Shown here piece by piece: positions 53,483-62,176 of a stretch of 64,000 bases of DNA; within the stretch, counting starts at the first letter, position 1, and the number at the start of each line of letters is the position of its first letter. The position numbers and the translations under genes were made by a program. Source of the stretch: Echinicola pacifica DSM 19836. Its GTDB lineage: Bacteria > Bacteroidota > Bacteroidia > Cytophagales > Cyclobacteriaceae. The notes beneath the pieces are model-generated. The model worked only from the letters and a program-made list of their open reading frames with translations, did no database searches and had not been told where the DNA came from. Where the stretch lies: NCBI RefSeq assembly GCF_000373245.1, contig NZ_KB890741.1, positions 62,001 to 126,000 of the forward strand, read 5' to 3'.

Positions 53483-54582
53483 TGGCTCAGCTCATCTTGC
53501 TTTTGACTGGTCTGGCCTTGCTTCAATTCCTTTTGATGGTTTTGTTTTTAAAACTTGGCTTTAAAAATCATTCGAAAACTACCAAGCCACTATCCTGGCC
53601 CAAAATAAGTGTATTGATTCCTGCGAGGAATGAGGAATATAGTTTGCCCGCTTGCCTGAAATCTCTGGAAAGCTTGGATTATCCTATGGACAAGTTGGAA
53701 ATACTATTGGCAGATGACGATAGTACGGATCGCACAGGCGAAATCATCCGAAGCTGGGTTTGCGACCATCCAGGGAGAGTGGAGGTGACTGTGGGGCAGG
53801 AGGTATTCTCTCACCTCAATGGAAAGGCAAGGGTGTTGTCCCAAATGGCAGAGCAGGCGACTGGGGATTATTTTTTCTTTACAGATGCTGATTGTCGCCC
53901 TGGCTCGGGCTGGATAAAGGCAATGCTAAGTGCTTACGATGAAGAGCAAGGCTTACTGGTGGGTTTTACCGCTGTGAAGCGAGAGGGCCTGTGGTCAAGG
54001 ATGCAGGCGGTCGATTGGATGTTGGTATTGGGCATCGTAAAGGTCCTTGCAGACCGCGGCAAGAGCCTGACCGCAGTAGGGAATAATATGATGATTTCTC
54101 GGAAAGCGTATGTTCAAGTAGGAGGTTTTCCCGCATGCCCTTTTTCGCTTACCGAGGATTTTGAGATGGCGCGCTTGATGATAAAGCATGGGTTTTTTCC
54201 GGCAATTCAGTTTGAAAAGAACAGCAGGGTGGAGACCAAAAGCCAGGAAACATTGGCGGAGTTGCTGGACCAAAGGAAGCGTTGGAGCAGTGGAGCGATG
54301 GATTTGCCTTTGTATTGGAAGGCGCTATTGCTGATGATGGTTTTTTTTCCAGTGTTTTGTGGGCTGTTATTTATTTGGTATGGCTGGATTTCAGTGGGTT
54401 TTTATCTAGTGAAATTGATATTACAGGTGATATTTATAAGGGGATTGGGTAAAAAAGTAGATATTAGGATTCCATTACAGGATTTACTTATTTTCGAACT
54501 TTATTTTATAGGAATTTCGTGGTCCACAATAGTGTATTATTTTTGGCCTTCGAAAGTCAAATGGAAAGAGAGGAGATACTAA
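53479..54582 (+). CDS. Family 2 glycosyltransferase, membrane-bound (second)
   Basis: 367 residues from ATG 53479, overlapping the deacetylase stop; ATG 53482 is equally possible. N-terminal membrane helix, GT-A domain (VLIPARNEEYSLPACLKSLE, ILLADDDSTDRTGEII, FFTDADCRPGSGW, LTEDFEMARLM, QRKRWSSGAMD) and C-terminal helices. It is clearly a relative of the enzyme at 50211-51362, so the operon holds a duplicated transferase. TatD follows with a 1-base overlap. Confidence 0.88.
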   Translation: MMAQLILLLTGLALLQFLLMVLFLKLGFKNHSKTTKPLSWPKISVLIPARNEEYSLPACLKSLESLDYPMDKLEILLADDDSTDRTGEIIRSWVCDHPGRVEVTVGQEVFSHLNGKARVLSQMAEQATGDYFFFTDADCRPGSGWIKAMLSAYDEEQGLLVGFTAVKREGLWSRMQAVDWMLVLGIVKVLADRGKSLTAVGNNMMISRKAYVQVGGFPACPFSLTEDFEMARLMIKHGFFPAIQFEKNSRVETKSQETLAELLDQRKRWSSGAMDLPLYWKALLLMMVFFPVFCGLLFIWYGWISVGFYLVKLILQVIFIRGLGKKVDIRIPLQDLLIFELYFIGISWSTIVYYFWPSKVKWKERRY

Positions 54583-55358
54583 TGCAATTTGTTGATACAC
54601 ATGCTCATATTTATTCCCAAAAGTATAACCAAGATCGCGATGAGGTGATCCAAAGGTGTAAGCTTGCTGGGGTAAATAAAATATACATGCCCAATGTGGA
54701 CGTTGAATCTATAGACGCTATGATGGAGGCGGAACACCGGTACCCTGATGTGTGCGTGCCTATGATGGGCCTTCACCCCTGCGATGTGAAGAAGGATTTT
54801 GAGAAACAATTATATGTGATGGAAGATTGGCTGGGGAAGCGGGACTTCGTCGCCATTGGGGAGATTGGTACCGATTTGTATTGGGATAAGTCGCTGTTTG
54901 GCTACCAGGCCGAGGCCTTAAAAATTCAAGTGGAATGGGCAAAGCAGAAGAATAGACCCATCGTGCTGCATTGCCGGGAGTCGATAGATGAGACCATTGA
55001 AATTATTGAACAGCTTAATACTGCCGAGTTGACGGGGATTTTCCATTGCTTTTCAGGATCAGTGGAGCAGGCAAAGAAGATCATAGAAATGGGGTTCTTG
55101 TTAGGGATTGGCGGGGTTTCTACCTTCAAAAATGGAGGATTAGATGCGGTATTGCCAGAAATAGGACTGGATCATTTAGTTTTGGAAACCGATGGGCCTT
55201 ATCTTGCCCCGGTTCCTTATCGAGGAAAGAGAAATTCCCCTGAGTATATTCCTATAATTGCCCAAAGGGTGGGAGATCTCACCGAGAATACGCTACAAAC
55301 GGTGGCTGAAGTCACAAATAGAAATGCTAATTATGTCTTTAACCGATCTGAGCAATGA
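54582..55358 (+). CDS. tatD: TatD-family metal-dependent DNase
   Basis: 258 residues from ATG 54582, which shares its A with the previous TAA; a longer in-frame reading would lie within the glycosyltransferase gene. Motifs: FVDTHAHIYSQKYN (HxH metal site), MGLHPCDVKKDF, AIGEIGTDLYWD, IVLHCRES, IFHCFSG and LVLETDGPYLAP. An AGGAGAT lies just before the start, one of the few Shine-Dalgarno-like sequences here. Substrates of the family include DNA and tRNA ends. Confidence 0.92.
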   Translation: MQFVDTHAHIYSQKYNQDRDEVIQRCKLAGVNKIYMPNVDVESIDAMMEAEHRYPDVCVPMMGLHPCDVKKDFEKQLYVMEDWLGKRDFVAIGEIGTDLYWDKSLFGYQAEALKIQVEWAKQKNRPIVLHCRESIDETIEIIEQLNTAELTGIFHCFSGSVEQAKKIIEMGFLLGIGGVSTFKNGGLDAVLPEIGLDHLVLETDGPYLAPVPYRGKRNSPEYIPIIAQRVGDLTENTLQTVAEVTNRNANYVFNRSEQ

Positions 55359-56431
55359 ATTATAAGATCGTCCGATTAAATACCGCGGCCAAAAGTGAAA
55401 TAAAATCATCTGTATTGATCGTCTATACTGGGGGAACCCTGGGGATGGCCTATGATGATTCAGGTGCTTTGGTGCCTTTTAACTTTGGGCAGATTCTTGA
55501 AAAGATCCCTAACCTTGGGAATTTGAATATCGCTGTTACGGTGATTTCTTTTCCCGAACCCATCGATAGCTCCAATGTAAATATGCAGCACTGGGTGGAT
55601 ATGGCCTATATTATCTATGAAAATTATGATACTTATGATGGCTTCGTTGTACTTCACGGTACCGATACCATGGCGTATTCGGCATCCATGTTAAGCTTTA
55701 TGCTAAAGGGTCTTACCAAGCCAGTGGTATTTACAGGCGCTCAACTTCCCATTAGTGCGATGAGGTCAGATGCCAGGGAGAATTTGATGACTTCCTTAGA
55801 AATAGCGATTTCCAAGGCCAATGGAAGGCCCATAGTGCCAGAAGTGTGTATTTTCTTTAATCACCTTTTATTGCGAGGCAATAGGGCTAAGAAAATGCAA
55901 AGTGTCCATTTTGATGCTTTTGAATCCGAAAACTACCCGCCTCTTGCGGAAGCGGGCATTGTAATTGACTATAATTATGCCGCCATAAAGCCCTATAAGG
56001 AAGGGGTCCAACTCAAATACCTAAATAAGCTGGATAAGAATGTGATGATCCTGAAACTATTTCCAGGAATCACTTCAGAGATGATGGACAGTTGCTTCAA
56101 TACTAAGGGGCTGCGTGGAGTGGTCATGGAAACTTACGGCTCAGGAAACAGTCCTACGGAGCCATGGTTTATAAAATGCATCCAGCGTGCGGTGGAGAAG
56201 GGGATCATCATATTGAATGTGTCCCAATGCAATGGCGGGCGCGTGATCCAAGGTCGGTATGAAACCAGCAAGGAGCTGAAGCGCCTTGGGGTGCTTAGCG
56301 GCGGCGATATCACCTCAGAAGCTGCGATATGTAAAATGATGTTTTTGCTGGCGAATGAGGCAGATGAAAACGAAATTCGCAAAAAACTAGTAAGCCCATT
56401 GGCTGGTGAAATGTCCCTGACCAGCACCTAA
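55355..56431 (+). CDS. ansA: Type I (cytoplasmic) L-asparaginase
   Basis: 358 residues. Hydrolyses asparagine to aspartate. Active-site motifs: IVYTGGTLGMAYDDSGALVP (first catalytic Thr), DGFVVLHGTDTMAYSASML (second Thr and Asp), PVVFTGAQLPISAMRSDARE. No signal peptide, matching the cytosolic type I enzyme. Its ATG overlaps the tatD TGA by 4 bases; it closes the seven-gene operon. Confidence 0.94.
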   Translation: MNYKIVRLNTAAKSEIKSSVLIVYTGGTLGMAYDDSGALVPFNFGQILEKIPNLGNLNIAVTVISFPEPIDSSNVNMQHWVDMAYIIYENYDTYDGFVVLHGTDTMAYSASMLSFMLKGLTKPVVFTGAQLPISAMRSDARENLMTSLEIAISKANGRPIVPEVCIFFNHLLLRGNRAKKMQSVHFDAFESENYPPLAEAGIVIDYNYAAIKPYKEGVQLKYLNKLDKNVMILKLFPGITSEMMDSCFNTKGLRGVVMETYGSGNSPTEPWFIKCIQRAVEKGIIILNVSQCNGGRVIQGRYETSKELKRLGVLSGGDITSEAAICKMMFLLANEADENEIRKKLVSPLAGEMSLTST

Positions 56432-56630
56432 AACCCAAGTAATAAATATTTTTCAGTTTTGATTCCAAGTCCTATTGTCTATAAAATATTGATATACAAT
56501 AGGATAAAGGGTTATGGGGCTAAGCCTCGATAAAAATCTAAAAGTTTAGGGGTAATTAAGCCTTGATTTGCTTGCAGATGCTGTTTTTATTCTCGTATTT
56601 TGTGCCCTTGATTAAACGAAATCAATAGAC

Positions 56631-56717
56631 AGAGAGGTGGCCGAGTGGCTGAAGGCGCACGCTTGGAAAGCGTGTATACTCGTGAGGGTATCGAGGGTTC
56701 GAATCCCTTCCTCTCTA
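56631..56717 (+). tRNA. tRNA-Ser, anticodon GGA
   Basis: 87 bases. Acceptor AGAGAGG (56631-56637) pairs with CCTCTCT (56710-56716). The D-arm has TGGCCGAGTGGCTGAAGG. The anticodon stem is CACGC / GCGTG with loop TTGGAAA and anticodon GGA at 56665-56667. A long class II variable arm and TTCGAAT loop follow. CCA is not encoded (ACA follows the stem). The first pair is A-T and the discriminator position is A, both unusual for a serine tRNA, where G is expected. Reads UCC/UCU codons. Confidence 0.95.
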
Positions 56718-56723
56718 CATATT

Positions 56724-56766
56724 AAAACCCTAACTATCTGAAATATTGATGGTTAGGGTTTTTTAT
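56724..56766 (+). terminator. Intrinsic terminator of tRNA-Ser
   Basis: AAAACCCTAAC at 56724-56734 pairs with GTTAGGGTTTT at 56752-56762 (11 bp perfect; inner ATC / GAT can add more), followed by a T-run. It begins 7 bases after the tRNA. Confidence 0.9.
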
Positions 56767-57378
56767 TTTGAGTGAATAGCGAAATCAGTAGCGATTTAGG
56801 GTGTGTTTTGGTTTGCATTCCTAATTTTCAATACCACCGAAACTGACCTGCTTAAACCTTTTTTTGAGAGGAAAGCGTAATCTTACACCCTCGGAAAAGC
56901 CAAATCTTTACTTATTGCATTTTTACTCTTTATCCCTATACCAAATTTTTGTAGAGAAAATAATTCATATAACTGAGCTTGACATTTTCAAAAGCATTAC
57001 AATAGAATATTCTCAGTTAGAAGAATTTGCACAATCACAGAATATAGAACTTTTTCAGTCGCCACACTTTACTCTCCGTGGGAATAGAGAGAAAAGTAGT
57101 TTGAATGTTAATTCCTGATTCCACTTCACTTTTTTAATTAATTTGAAGATGATTTAGGGTAAAGTGAAATTACAAAAAAAAAATCGATCAGGTCATTTAG
57201 TATGACTTACTCGAGTGAATGGCCTACTCTTACAAAAACATTTTTATAAAACTTGCTTTGGATAATTTCGGTAAGATTTCTGTTCTGAAACAGAATAATA
57301 GTGAAGCCAATGATGGATATTTATAGAAGTGTTGAAAATGAAATAGGGCGTCACTTTGAGCAGCAATAAAGAATGGGT

Positions 57379-57513
57379 CTAGCTACTCTTCATCCTAGCA
57401 TAGGGAGTTTGATTAGGTTCGTCAATAGTCAATTTTTCGTTTTTCAGGATTCTTGAGACAAAGAATGGACCTTCTTCAGTGCCTACCTTAACATCATCAA
57501 TGGAAGCATGCAT
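57379..57513 (-). pseudogene. Possible gene remnant, 44 codons
   Basis: Open frame from ATG 57513 to TAG 57379 with a protein-like sequence (SIDDVKVGTEEGPFFVSRIL, then a Thr-Ile-Asp-Glu-Pro stretch). An in-frame TGA lies three codons upstream of the ATG, so it could be a very small gene or the leftover of a larger one. I recognise no family. Confidence 0.25.
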
Positions 57514-58384
57514 AGATCTTCAATAATTTTAGACCCCATGAATTTGCTGCGATGATCCTACTGGTGAGAGCTAACTACCTTTTAGAATTATGGAATCAAG
57601 AGACCTTGGTAAGAAAAGAGGAGGGGGATGACTTCTGCAACTATACTATAGGTAGCAAATGCTGAGGTATATGAATTATTATTCTTTTGTGGTCTCCATT
57701 TTCTATGGGGCTATCCGAAGATTCTCAAGGGATTCTCAGAATGCCGGTTGGATTGTACCACCGAAAACCATCAAATCATAGAGTAATATAAGGAGTAGTG
57801 ATTAGAATTTGGTTTGGAGATAGATCAAGTGATAATTACCATTTTCGCTGATCAGGCTTGTCGCTTTATGGTATACTATTATGGTGGATCAGGCTGGCGC
57901 TGGAATAAGGGTGAATAAGGAGCAAAAGATGAAGCCTATATATAAGGTGAGGATTGACACCTTATAGGTATTGAACAAAGGAAGGGTAGAGGCTGAGGGC
58001 AATGTAGCCTCTGCCGAAAGTGAGGGTACAGAGACTGGAGTGGGGGCTGGGAGATTCACCATAATATTGGTCAAAATTTACAGGTGGAAGAAAGGATTGT
58101 CGAAAAGGAGAAGGCTGGGATTTTGAGGAGAAGGATACTTTTTGGAGAAAAAGGGGAAGGCAATGAAAATCTCTATATTTTTATATAGGTTGTTTTTGGG
58201 AGGAATTATTACGGAAAGTGAAGGAAAGGAGGGTTTTGAGGGGGGAATTGATAGATAAATTTGCGAATAAATAATATCTTATGAAATAAAGCTTTTTTAG
58301 TTCATAAAAAGATAGTTACATTGTGCCATCAATCCAAAAACGAGTGGATACCGATAAAGTTGAAAAAAAATATCGCTACTTCCC

Positions 58385-58416
58385 TTGTCTTTTGAATTGA
58401 AAAAATTATATCTTTA
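58385..58416 (+). promoter_or_regulatory. Probable promoter of the exbB operon
   Basis: TTG at 58385-58387, 21 bases, then TATCTTTA at 58409-58416, one mismatch to TAnnTTTG. It gives a 5' UTR of about 55-60 bases before the exbB ATG. Confidence 0.45.
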
Positions 58417-58479
58417 AAAGCTCAATACTAAAGTTAGAAACCGTTTAACCTTTATTTAAAGTCTATTAAAAACTAAATT

Positions 58480-59292
58480 ATGAAAAAGTTAATCGCTTTG
58501 TTCATGCTTACCGGAATGCTTATTTCTCCGGTTATCACAAAAGCACAAGACGCCTCAGAAGAAGCTTCTGCAGGAGACAGTACAGAAATGGTAGAGGAAG
58601 CAGCAGCTCCTGCTCCAGCACCAGTAGTAGTCGAAGATGACATTGTTGTTGAAGAGAAACCTTTCCACCAGGTAATCAAAGACAAGTTCATCGAAGGTGA
58701 TCCTACCTACATGACCCCTGTATTGATTTGTTTAATTATCGGTCTTGCAGTTGCATTGGAAAGAATTATCACTCTTAACCTAGCAACGACCAACACTAAG
58801 AAGCTTTTAGCTAAAGTGGAAGATGCATTGGATCAAGGTGGCATCGAAGCTGCTAAGGATGTGACTAAGAGCACTAAAGGTCCAGTAGCTTCAATCTTTA
58901 CCCAAGGCTTGATGAGATATTCAGAAGGCATTGAGATGGTCGAGAAATCCATCATTGCTTATGGTTCTGTTGAGATGGGTCGTTTGGAAAAAGGTCTGGT
59001 ATGGATCTCCCTATTCATCTCATTGGCTCCTATGCTTGGTTTCATGGGTACAGTAATTGGTATGATTGGTGCCTTCGATTCCATCGAAGCAGCTGGTGAT
59101 ATCTCTCCTTCCCTAGTGGCCGGTGGTATCAAAATCGCCCTTTTGACTACAGTAGCTGGTTTGATCGTTGCGATTATCCTTCAGTTGTTCTACAACTATT
59201 GTGTGTCTAAAATTGATTCTTTGGTTAATGACATGGAGGATGCTTCCATCTCTTTGGTTGATATCCTAGTGAAGCACAAGCTGACTAAGTAA
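58480..59292 (+). CDS. ExbB/TolQ/MotA-type proton channel protein
   Basis: 270 residues. A signal peptide (about 1-22, ending TKAQD) and a 40-residue Ala/Pro/Glu-rich periplasmic segment precede three membrane helices: about 72-92, 168-190 (SLFISLAPMLGFMGTVIGMIGAF) and 210-235 (GGIKIALLTTVAGLIVAIIL). The Thr and Gly pattern of the ion path is preserved. It powers outer-membrane transporters or gliding/secretion motors with two ExbD subunits downstream. The N-terminal extension, longer than in Escherichia ExbB, is usual in Bacteroidota. First gene of a four-gene operon; no tonB in the window. Confidence 0.92.
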   Translation: MKKLIALFMLTGMLISPVITKAQDASEEASAGDSTEMVEEAAAPAPAPVVVEDDIVVEEKPFHQVIKDKFIEGDPTYMTPVLICLIIGLAVALERIITLNLATTNTKKLLAKVEDALDQGGIEAAKDVTKSTKGPVASIFTQGLMRYSEGIEMVEKSIIAYGSVEMGRLEKGLVWISLFISLAPMLGFMGTVIGMIGAFDSIEAAGDISPSLVAGGIKIALLTTVAGLIVAIILQLFYNYCVSKIDSLVNDMEDASISLVDILVKHKLTK

Positions 59293-59353
59293 TAGTTAGT
59301 GCAAGCACTTTACAGAACGAATAATTTTACAACCAACCAAAGAACTTAATCAT

Positions 59354-59683
59354 ATGGATTCTTACGATATAATGTTATATGTAGGGTATCTGCTGATTGG
59401 ATTGGGTGCACTAGCAGCAGTTTTAATGCCCTTAATCAAGTCATTCGATAACCCTCAGAGTTTGCTTAAGATGGGTGCGGGTCTTATTGGTGTAGCAGCG
59501 TTGTTCTTTATCGCTTATTCAATTGCAAGCGATGAAGTACTTCCAAAGTACGCCGTAGCACCTTTTAACCTTACTCCAAGCGCTTCGAAAGCAGTGGGTG
59601 GCATTTTGTTCACCACATATATTCTGTCTGGCCTCGCTTTAGTAGGTATAGCAGTAACTGAAGTAAATAAACTCATAAAGTAA
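59354..59683 (+). CDS. Small three-helix membrane protein of the exb operon
   Basis: 109 residues with hydrophobic segments at about 6-28, 41-57 and 83-103. It has no recognised domain. Its place between exbB and exbD, 61 bases after exbB and 7 bases before the next gene, is a recurrent arrangement in Bacteroidota. I infer an accessory subunit of the energising complex. Confidence 0.8.
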   Translation: MDSYDIMLYVGYLLIGLGALAAVLMPLIKSFDNPQSLLKMGAGLIGVAALFFIAYSIASDEVLPKYAVAPFNLTPSASKAVGGILFTTYILSGLALVGIAVTEVNKLIK

Positions 59684-59690
59684 TTTAGCA

Positions 59691-60326
59691 ATGGCAAGAA
59701 AGAAAAACCGAATGAGTCAGGAGGTAAATGCAGGATCCATGGCGGACATCGCCTTCTTGCTGCTTATCTTCTTTCTTGTAACCACGACAATTGCTTCTGA
59801 CAAAGGTATTACCAATATCCTGCCTCCAAAGCAGGATCCTAATGTGCCGCCACCGGATATTCAAAAAAATGAAAGGAATATCTTCAAGATTCTGATTAAC
59901 TCAAATGATCAGTTATTGGTGGAGGATGATTTCAGAGATAATACCGAAGGGCTGGATGAAGAAATTAAGGCTTTTGTTCTTAATTTTGGGTCGCCAGATC
60001 AGGCGAATATTGATCTTTATAATAGCTTGCCGCCTTCATTGAAGGCTCAAGCTGGAAGAGATCCTGAGTCTTCTGATCATCCTAATGAAGCCGTAGTTTC
60101 AATCAAGACCAACCGTGGTACCAGCTATGAGCTATACCTGGAGGTACTTGATTTGGTGAAGAAAGCATATTTTGAAATTTATGCAGAGCGTGTAGGCCTT
60201 AATGCTGATGAATACAGGACCTTGTCCAATAGATCAGCAGCAGAAAAAGAACTACTTGAAAGAGGCAAAGAAAATATCCCAATGGCGATATCTATTGCAG
60301 AACCAGATAAATCAGGAGGAGAGTAA
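59691..60326 (+). CDS. ExbD/TolR-family protein (first copy)
   Basis: 211 residues, longer than the usual 140-150. One N-terminal membrane helix (MADIAFLLLIFFLVTTTIAS) carries the proton-relay Asp (MAD) of the family. A periplasmic domain follows, with an acidic insertion (about 75-120) and a long C-terminal helix. Works with the ExbB above. The second ExbD begins 2 bases after its stop. Confidence 0.9.
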   Translation: MARKKNRMSQEVNAGSMADIAFLLLIFFLVTTTIASDKGITNILPPKQDPNVPPPDIQKNERNIFKILINSNDQLLVEDDFRDNTEGLDEEIKAFVLNFGSPDQANIDLYNSLPPSLKAQAGRDPESSDHPNEAVVSIKTNRGTSYELYLEVLDLVKKAYFEIYAERVGLNADEYRTLSNRSAAEKELLERGKENIPMAISIAEPDKSGGE

Positions 60327-60328
60327 TT

Positions 60329-60787
60329 ATGGCAAAGTTTAAGAAAAAAACAAAGACAGAGGAGAATATTCCTACTTCTGCATTGCCCGATATTATCTTT
60401 ATGCTTCTCTTTTTCTTTATGGTGACCACCGTATTGAGAGAGCAAGAATTATTGGTGTCGCAGAAATTGCCTGAAGCTAGTCAGCTTCAAAAATTGGAAA
60501 AAAAGTCGCTTATATCTTACCTTTTTATCGGTAAGCCTAAGAATACAGGTGTGTATGGTACCGAGCCTAGAATACAGGCCAACGATGCCCTTATCACTAC
60601 CAACGATATTCTACTTTGGGTAAACCAGGAAAAAGATAAGCTGTCTGAGGCAGAAAGAGATCAAATTACCATTTCCCTGAAAGCAGATAGAGAAGTGAAA
60701 ATGGGCCCTATCGCCGATATTCAGTTCGAACTTAGGGAAGCAGATGCTAGGAAAATCCTTTATGCTTCTGTGGGTAAAAACAAATAA
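60329..60787 (+). CDS. ExbD/TolR-family protein (second copy)
   Basis: 152 residues. The membrane helix LPDIIFMLLFFFMVTTVL has the key Asp, followed by the periplasmic domain VSQKLPEASQLQKLEKKSLI and a helical end. Together with the longer ExbD it would form a heteromeric stator with ExbB, a common design in Bacteroidota. It closes the operon, and the terminator at 60811-60846 follows. Confidence 0.92.
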   Translation: MAKFKKKTKTEENIPTSALPDIIFMLLFFFMVTTVLREQELLVSQKLPEASQLQKLEKKSLISYLFIGKPKNTGVYGTEPRIQANDALITTNDILLWVNQEKDKLSEAERDQITISLKADREVKMGPIADIQFELREADARKILYASVGKNK

Positions 60788-60810
60788 TAGTCTAACTATT
60801 AGATGAATTT

Positions 60811-60846
60811 AAAGCTACCTTATGTCTATAAGGTAGCTTTTTTGGT
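60811..60846 (+). terminator. Intrinsic terminator of the exb operon
   Basis: AAAGCTACCTTA at 60811-60822 pairs with TAAGGTAGCTTT at 60829-60840 (12 bp perfect, 6-nt loop), followed by TTT. It starts 23 bases after the ExbD stop. The A-run on the other side could serve the minus strand. Confidence 0.9.
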
Positions 60847-60867
60847 TTATTACAATTGCTGATCAAT

Positions 60868-62166
60868 ATGAAACCGCCAAAAAAGAAAGTCCAGTTTGCA
60901 TGGGCTATGTATGATTGGGCAAACTCCGTTTATAGCCTCGTCATTACATCCACTATTTTTCCAGTTTATTTCAATAGTGTAACCTCTCAGGGGGAGGATA
61001 ATGATATCGTAACATTTTTCGGCTTTGAAATCGTAAATACTGTTCTGTATTCCTGGTCTATCTCTTTTTCGTTTCTCCTTATTGCTCTCATCTCTCCCTT
61101 ATTGTCCGGTATGGCTGACTCAGGAGGGAAGAAACTGGCCTTTATGAAAATATTCGCCGTGATAGGCGCATCCTCCTGTATTGGACTTTACTTCTTTACA
61201 GGTGAGAATCTCGAATATGGCATTTTCTGTAGCGTATTTGCCAGTGTAGGCTACGCTGGTAGCATCGTATTCTACAATGCCTTCTTACCAGAAATTAGTA
61301 CTTTTGATGAATATGATGTATTAAGTGCAAAAGGCTTCTCATTGGGTTACCTTGGAAGTGTAATACTGCTAGTCTTAAACTTAGTCATGATTCAGATGCC
61401 TGAGCTTTTCTTTTTGAAAGATGGGGGAGAAGCGGCCAGAATGTCCTTTCTCATAACCGGGCTTTGGTGGATAGGGTTTTCTCTGATTCCTTTTAAGTAC
61501 CTTCCAGAAAAGCCTGGTACAAAAAAAATCAGCACTTCATTGCTCCTATCGGGTTATAAGGAGATTTCTAATGTGTTTAGAGAGGTGCGGCAGCGCGGTG
61601 ATCTTAAGCAGTTTTTGCTCTCTTTCCTATTCTATAGCATGGGAGTGCAAACGGTCATGTATATGGCTGCATCCTTTGGGGATAAAGAACTCAAACTCTC
61701 GGGCGATAAATTGATTATCACTATATTAATAATTCAATTGGTCGGAATAGGTGGCAGTTATTTCTTTGGATGGTTGTCCAAAAACTATGGAAATAAGTTG
61801 TCCTTATGCATTATGGTGTTTATTTGGATTGGAATTTGCATTGCTGCTTACTTCGTACACTCTGAATATGAGTTTTATGTGTTGGCTTTTGTAGTGGGAT
61901 TAGTAATGGGCGGGATACAGGCAACTTCTCGTTCATCCTATTCTAAACTGATTCCAGGAGAGACGGAGGATACCGCCTCCTATTTTAGTTTCTATGATGT
62001 CACAGAAAAATTAGCGATAGTAGTAGGTACATTTTCATATGGGTTTATCGAAGAATTGACAGGAAGCATGAGGGAAAGTTCCCTCATCTTGGCTGGGTTT
62101 TTCGTAATTGGAATGGTCTTTCTTTATAAAGTGACCTTTCCTAATCATAAATTAGTTAAGGCTTAA
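60868..62166 (+). CDS. MFS transporter of the UMF1/Atg22-like family
   Basis: 432 residues from ATG 60868; an in-frame TTG at 60856 would add four residues. About twelve membrane helices. The diagnostic N-terminal motif WAMYDWANSVYSLVITSTIF of UMF1 (Atg22-like) transporters is present, and GGIQATSRSSYSKLIPG lies in the second half. Yeast Atg22 exports amino acids from the vacuole; bacterial substrates are not known. Followed by the NAD(P)HX repair gene after 10 bases, so probably co-transcribed. Confidence 0.9.
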   Translation: MKPPKKKVQFAWAMYDWANSVYSLVITSTIFPVYFNSVTSQGEDNDIVTFFGFEIVNTVLYSWSISFSFLLIALISPLLSGMADSGGKKLAFMKIFAVIGASSCIGLYFFTGENLEYGIFCSVFASVGYAGSIVFYNAFLPEISTFDEYDVLSAKGFSLGYLGSVILLVLNLVMIQMPELFFLKDGGEAARMSFLITGLWWIGFSLIPFKYLPEKPGTKKISTSLLLSGYKEISNVFREVRQRGDLKQFLLSFLFYSMGVQTVMYMAASFGDKELKLSGDKLIITILIIQLVGIGGSYFFGWLSKNYGNKLSLCIMVFIWIGICIAAYFVHSEYEFYVLAFVVGLVMGGIQATSRSSYSKLIPGETEDTASYFSFYDVTEKLAIVVGTFSYGFIEELTGSMRESSLILAGFFVIGMVFLYKVTFPNHKLVKA

Positions 62167-62176
62167 ATTAATTGAA

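Larger units (their letters stand above)
56767..58479. other. Long gene-poor stretch between tRNA-Ser and exbB
   Basis: About 1.7 kb, the longest stretch in the window without a convincing gene. Only short ORFs exist: 56864-57118 (84 codons from a TTG), 57379-57513 (44 codons, minus) and 57889-58074 (61 codons, minus). None matches a family I know, and start codons, composition and spacing are poor. Parts read like eroded coding sequence. The last about 100 bases carry the exbB promoter. No tRNA-end repeat or integrase was seen. Confidence 0.55.

Noticed and set aside
56864-57118. 84-codon ORF in the gene-poor stretch
   Set aside because: TTG start, no promoter or family match, composition like the flanking noncoding DNA. 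Not excluded as a small gene, but unsupported.
57889-58074. 61-codon minus-strand ORF
   Set aside because: Low-complexity Pro/Ser/Ala translation with poor start context; likely chance frame.
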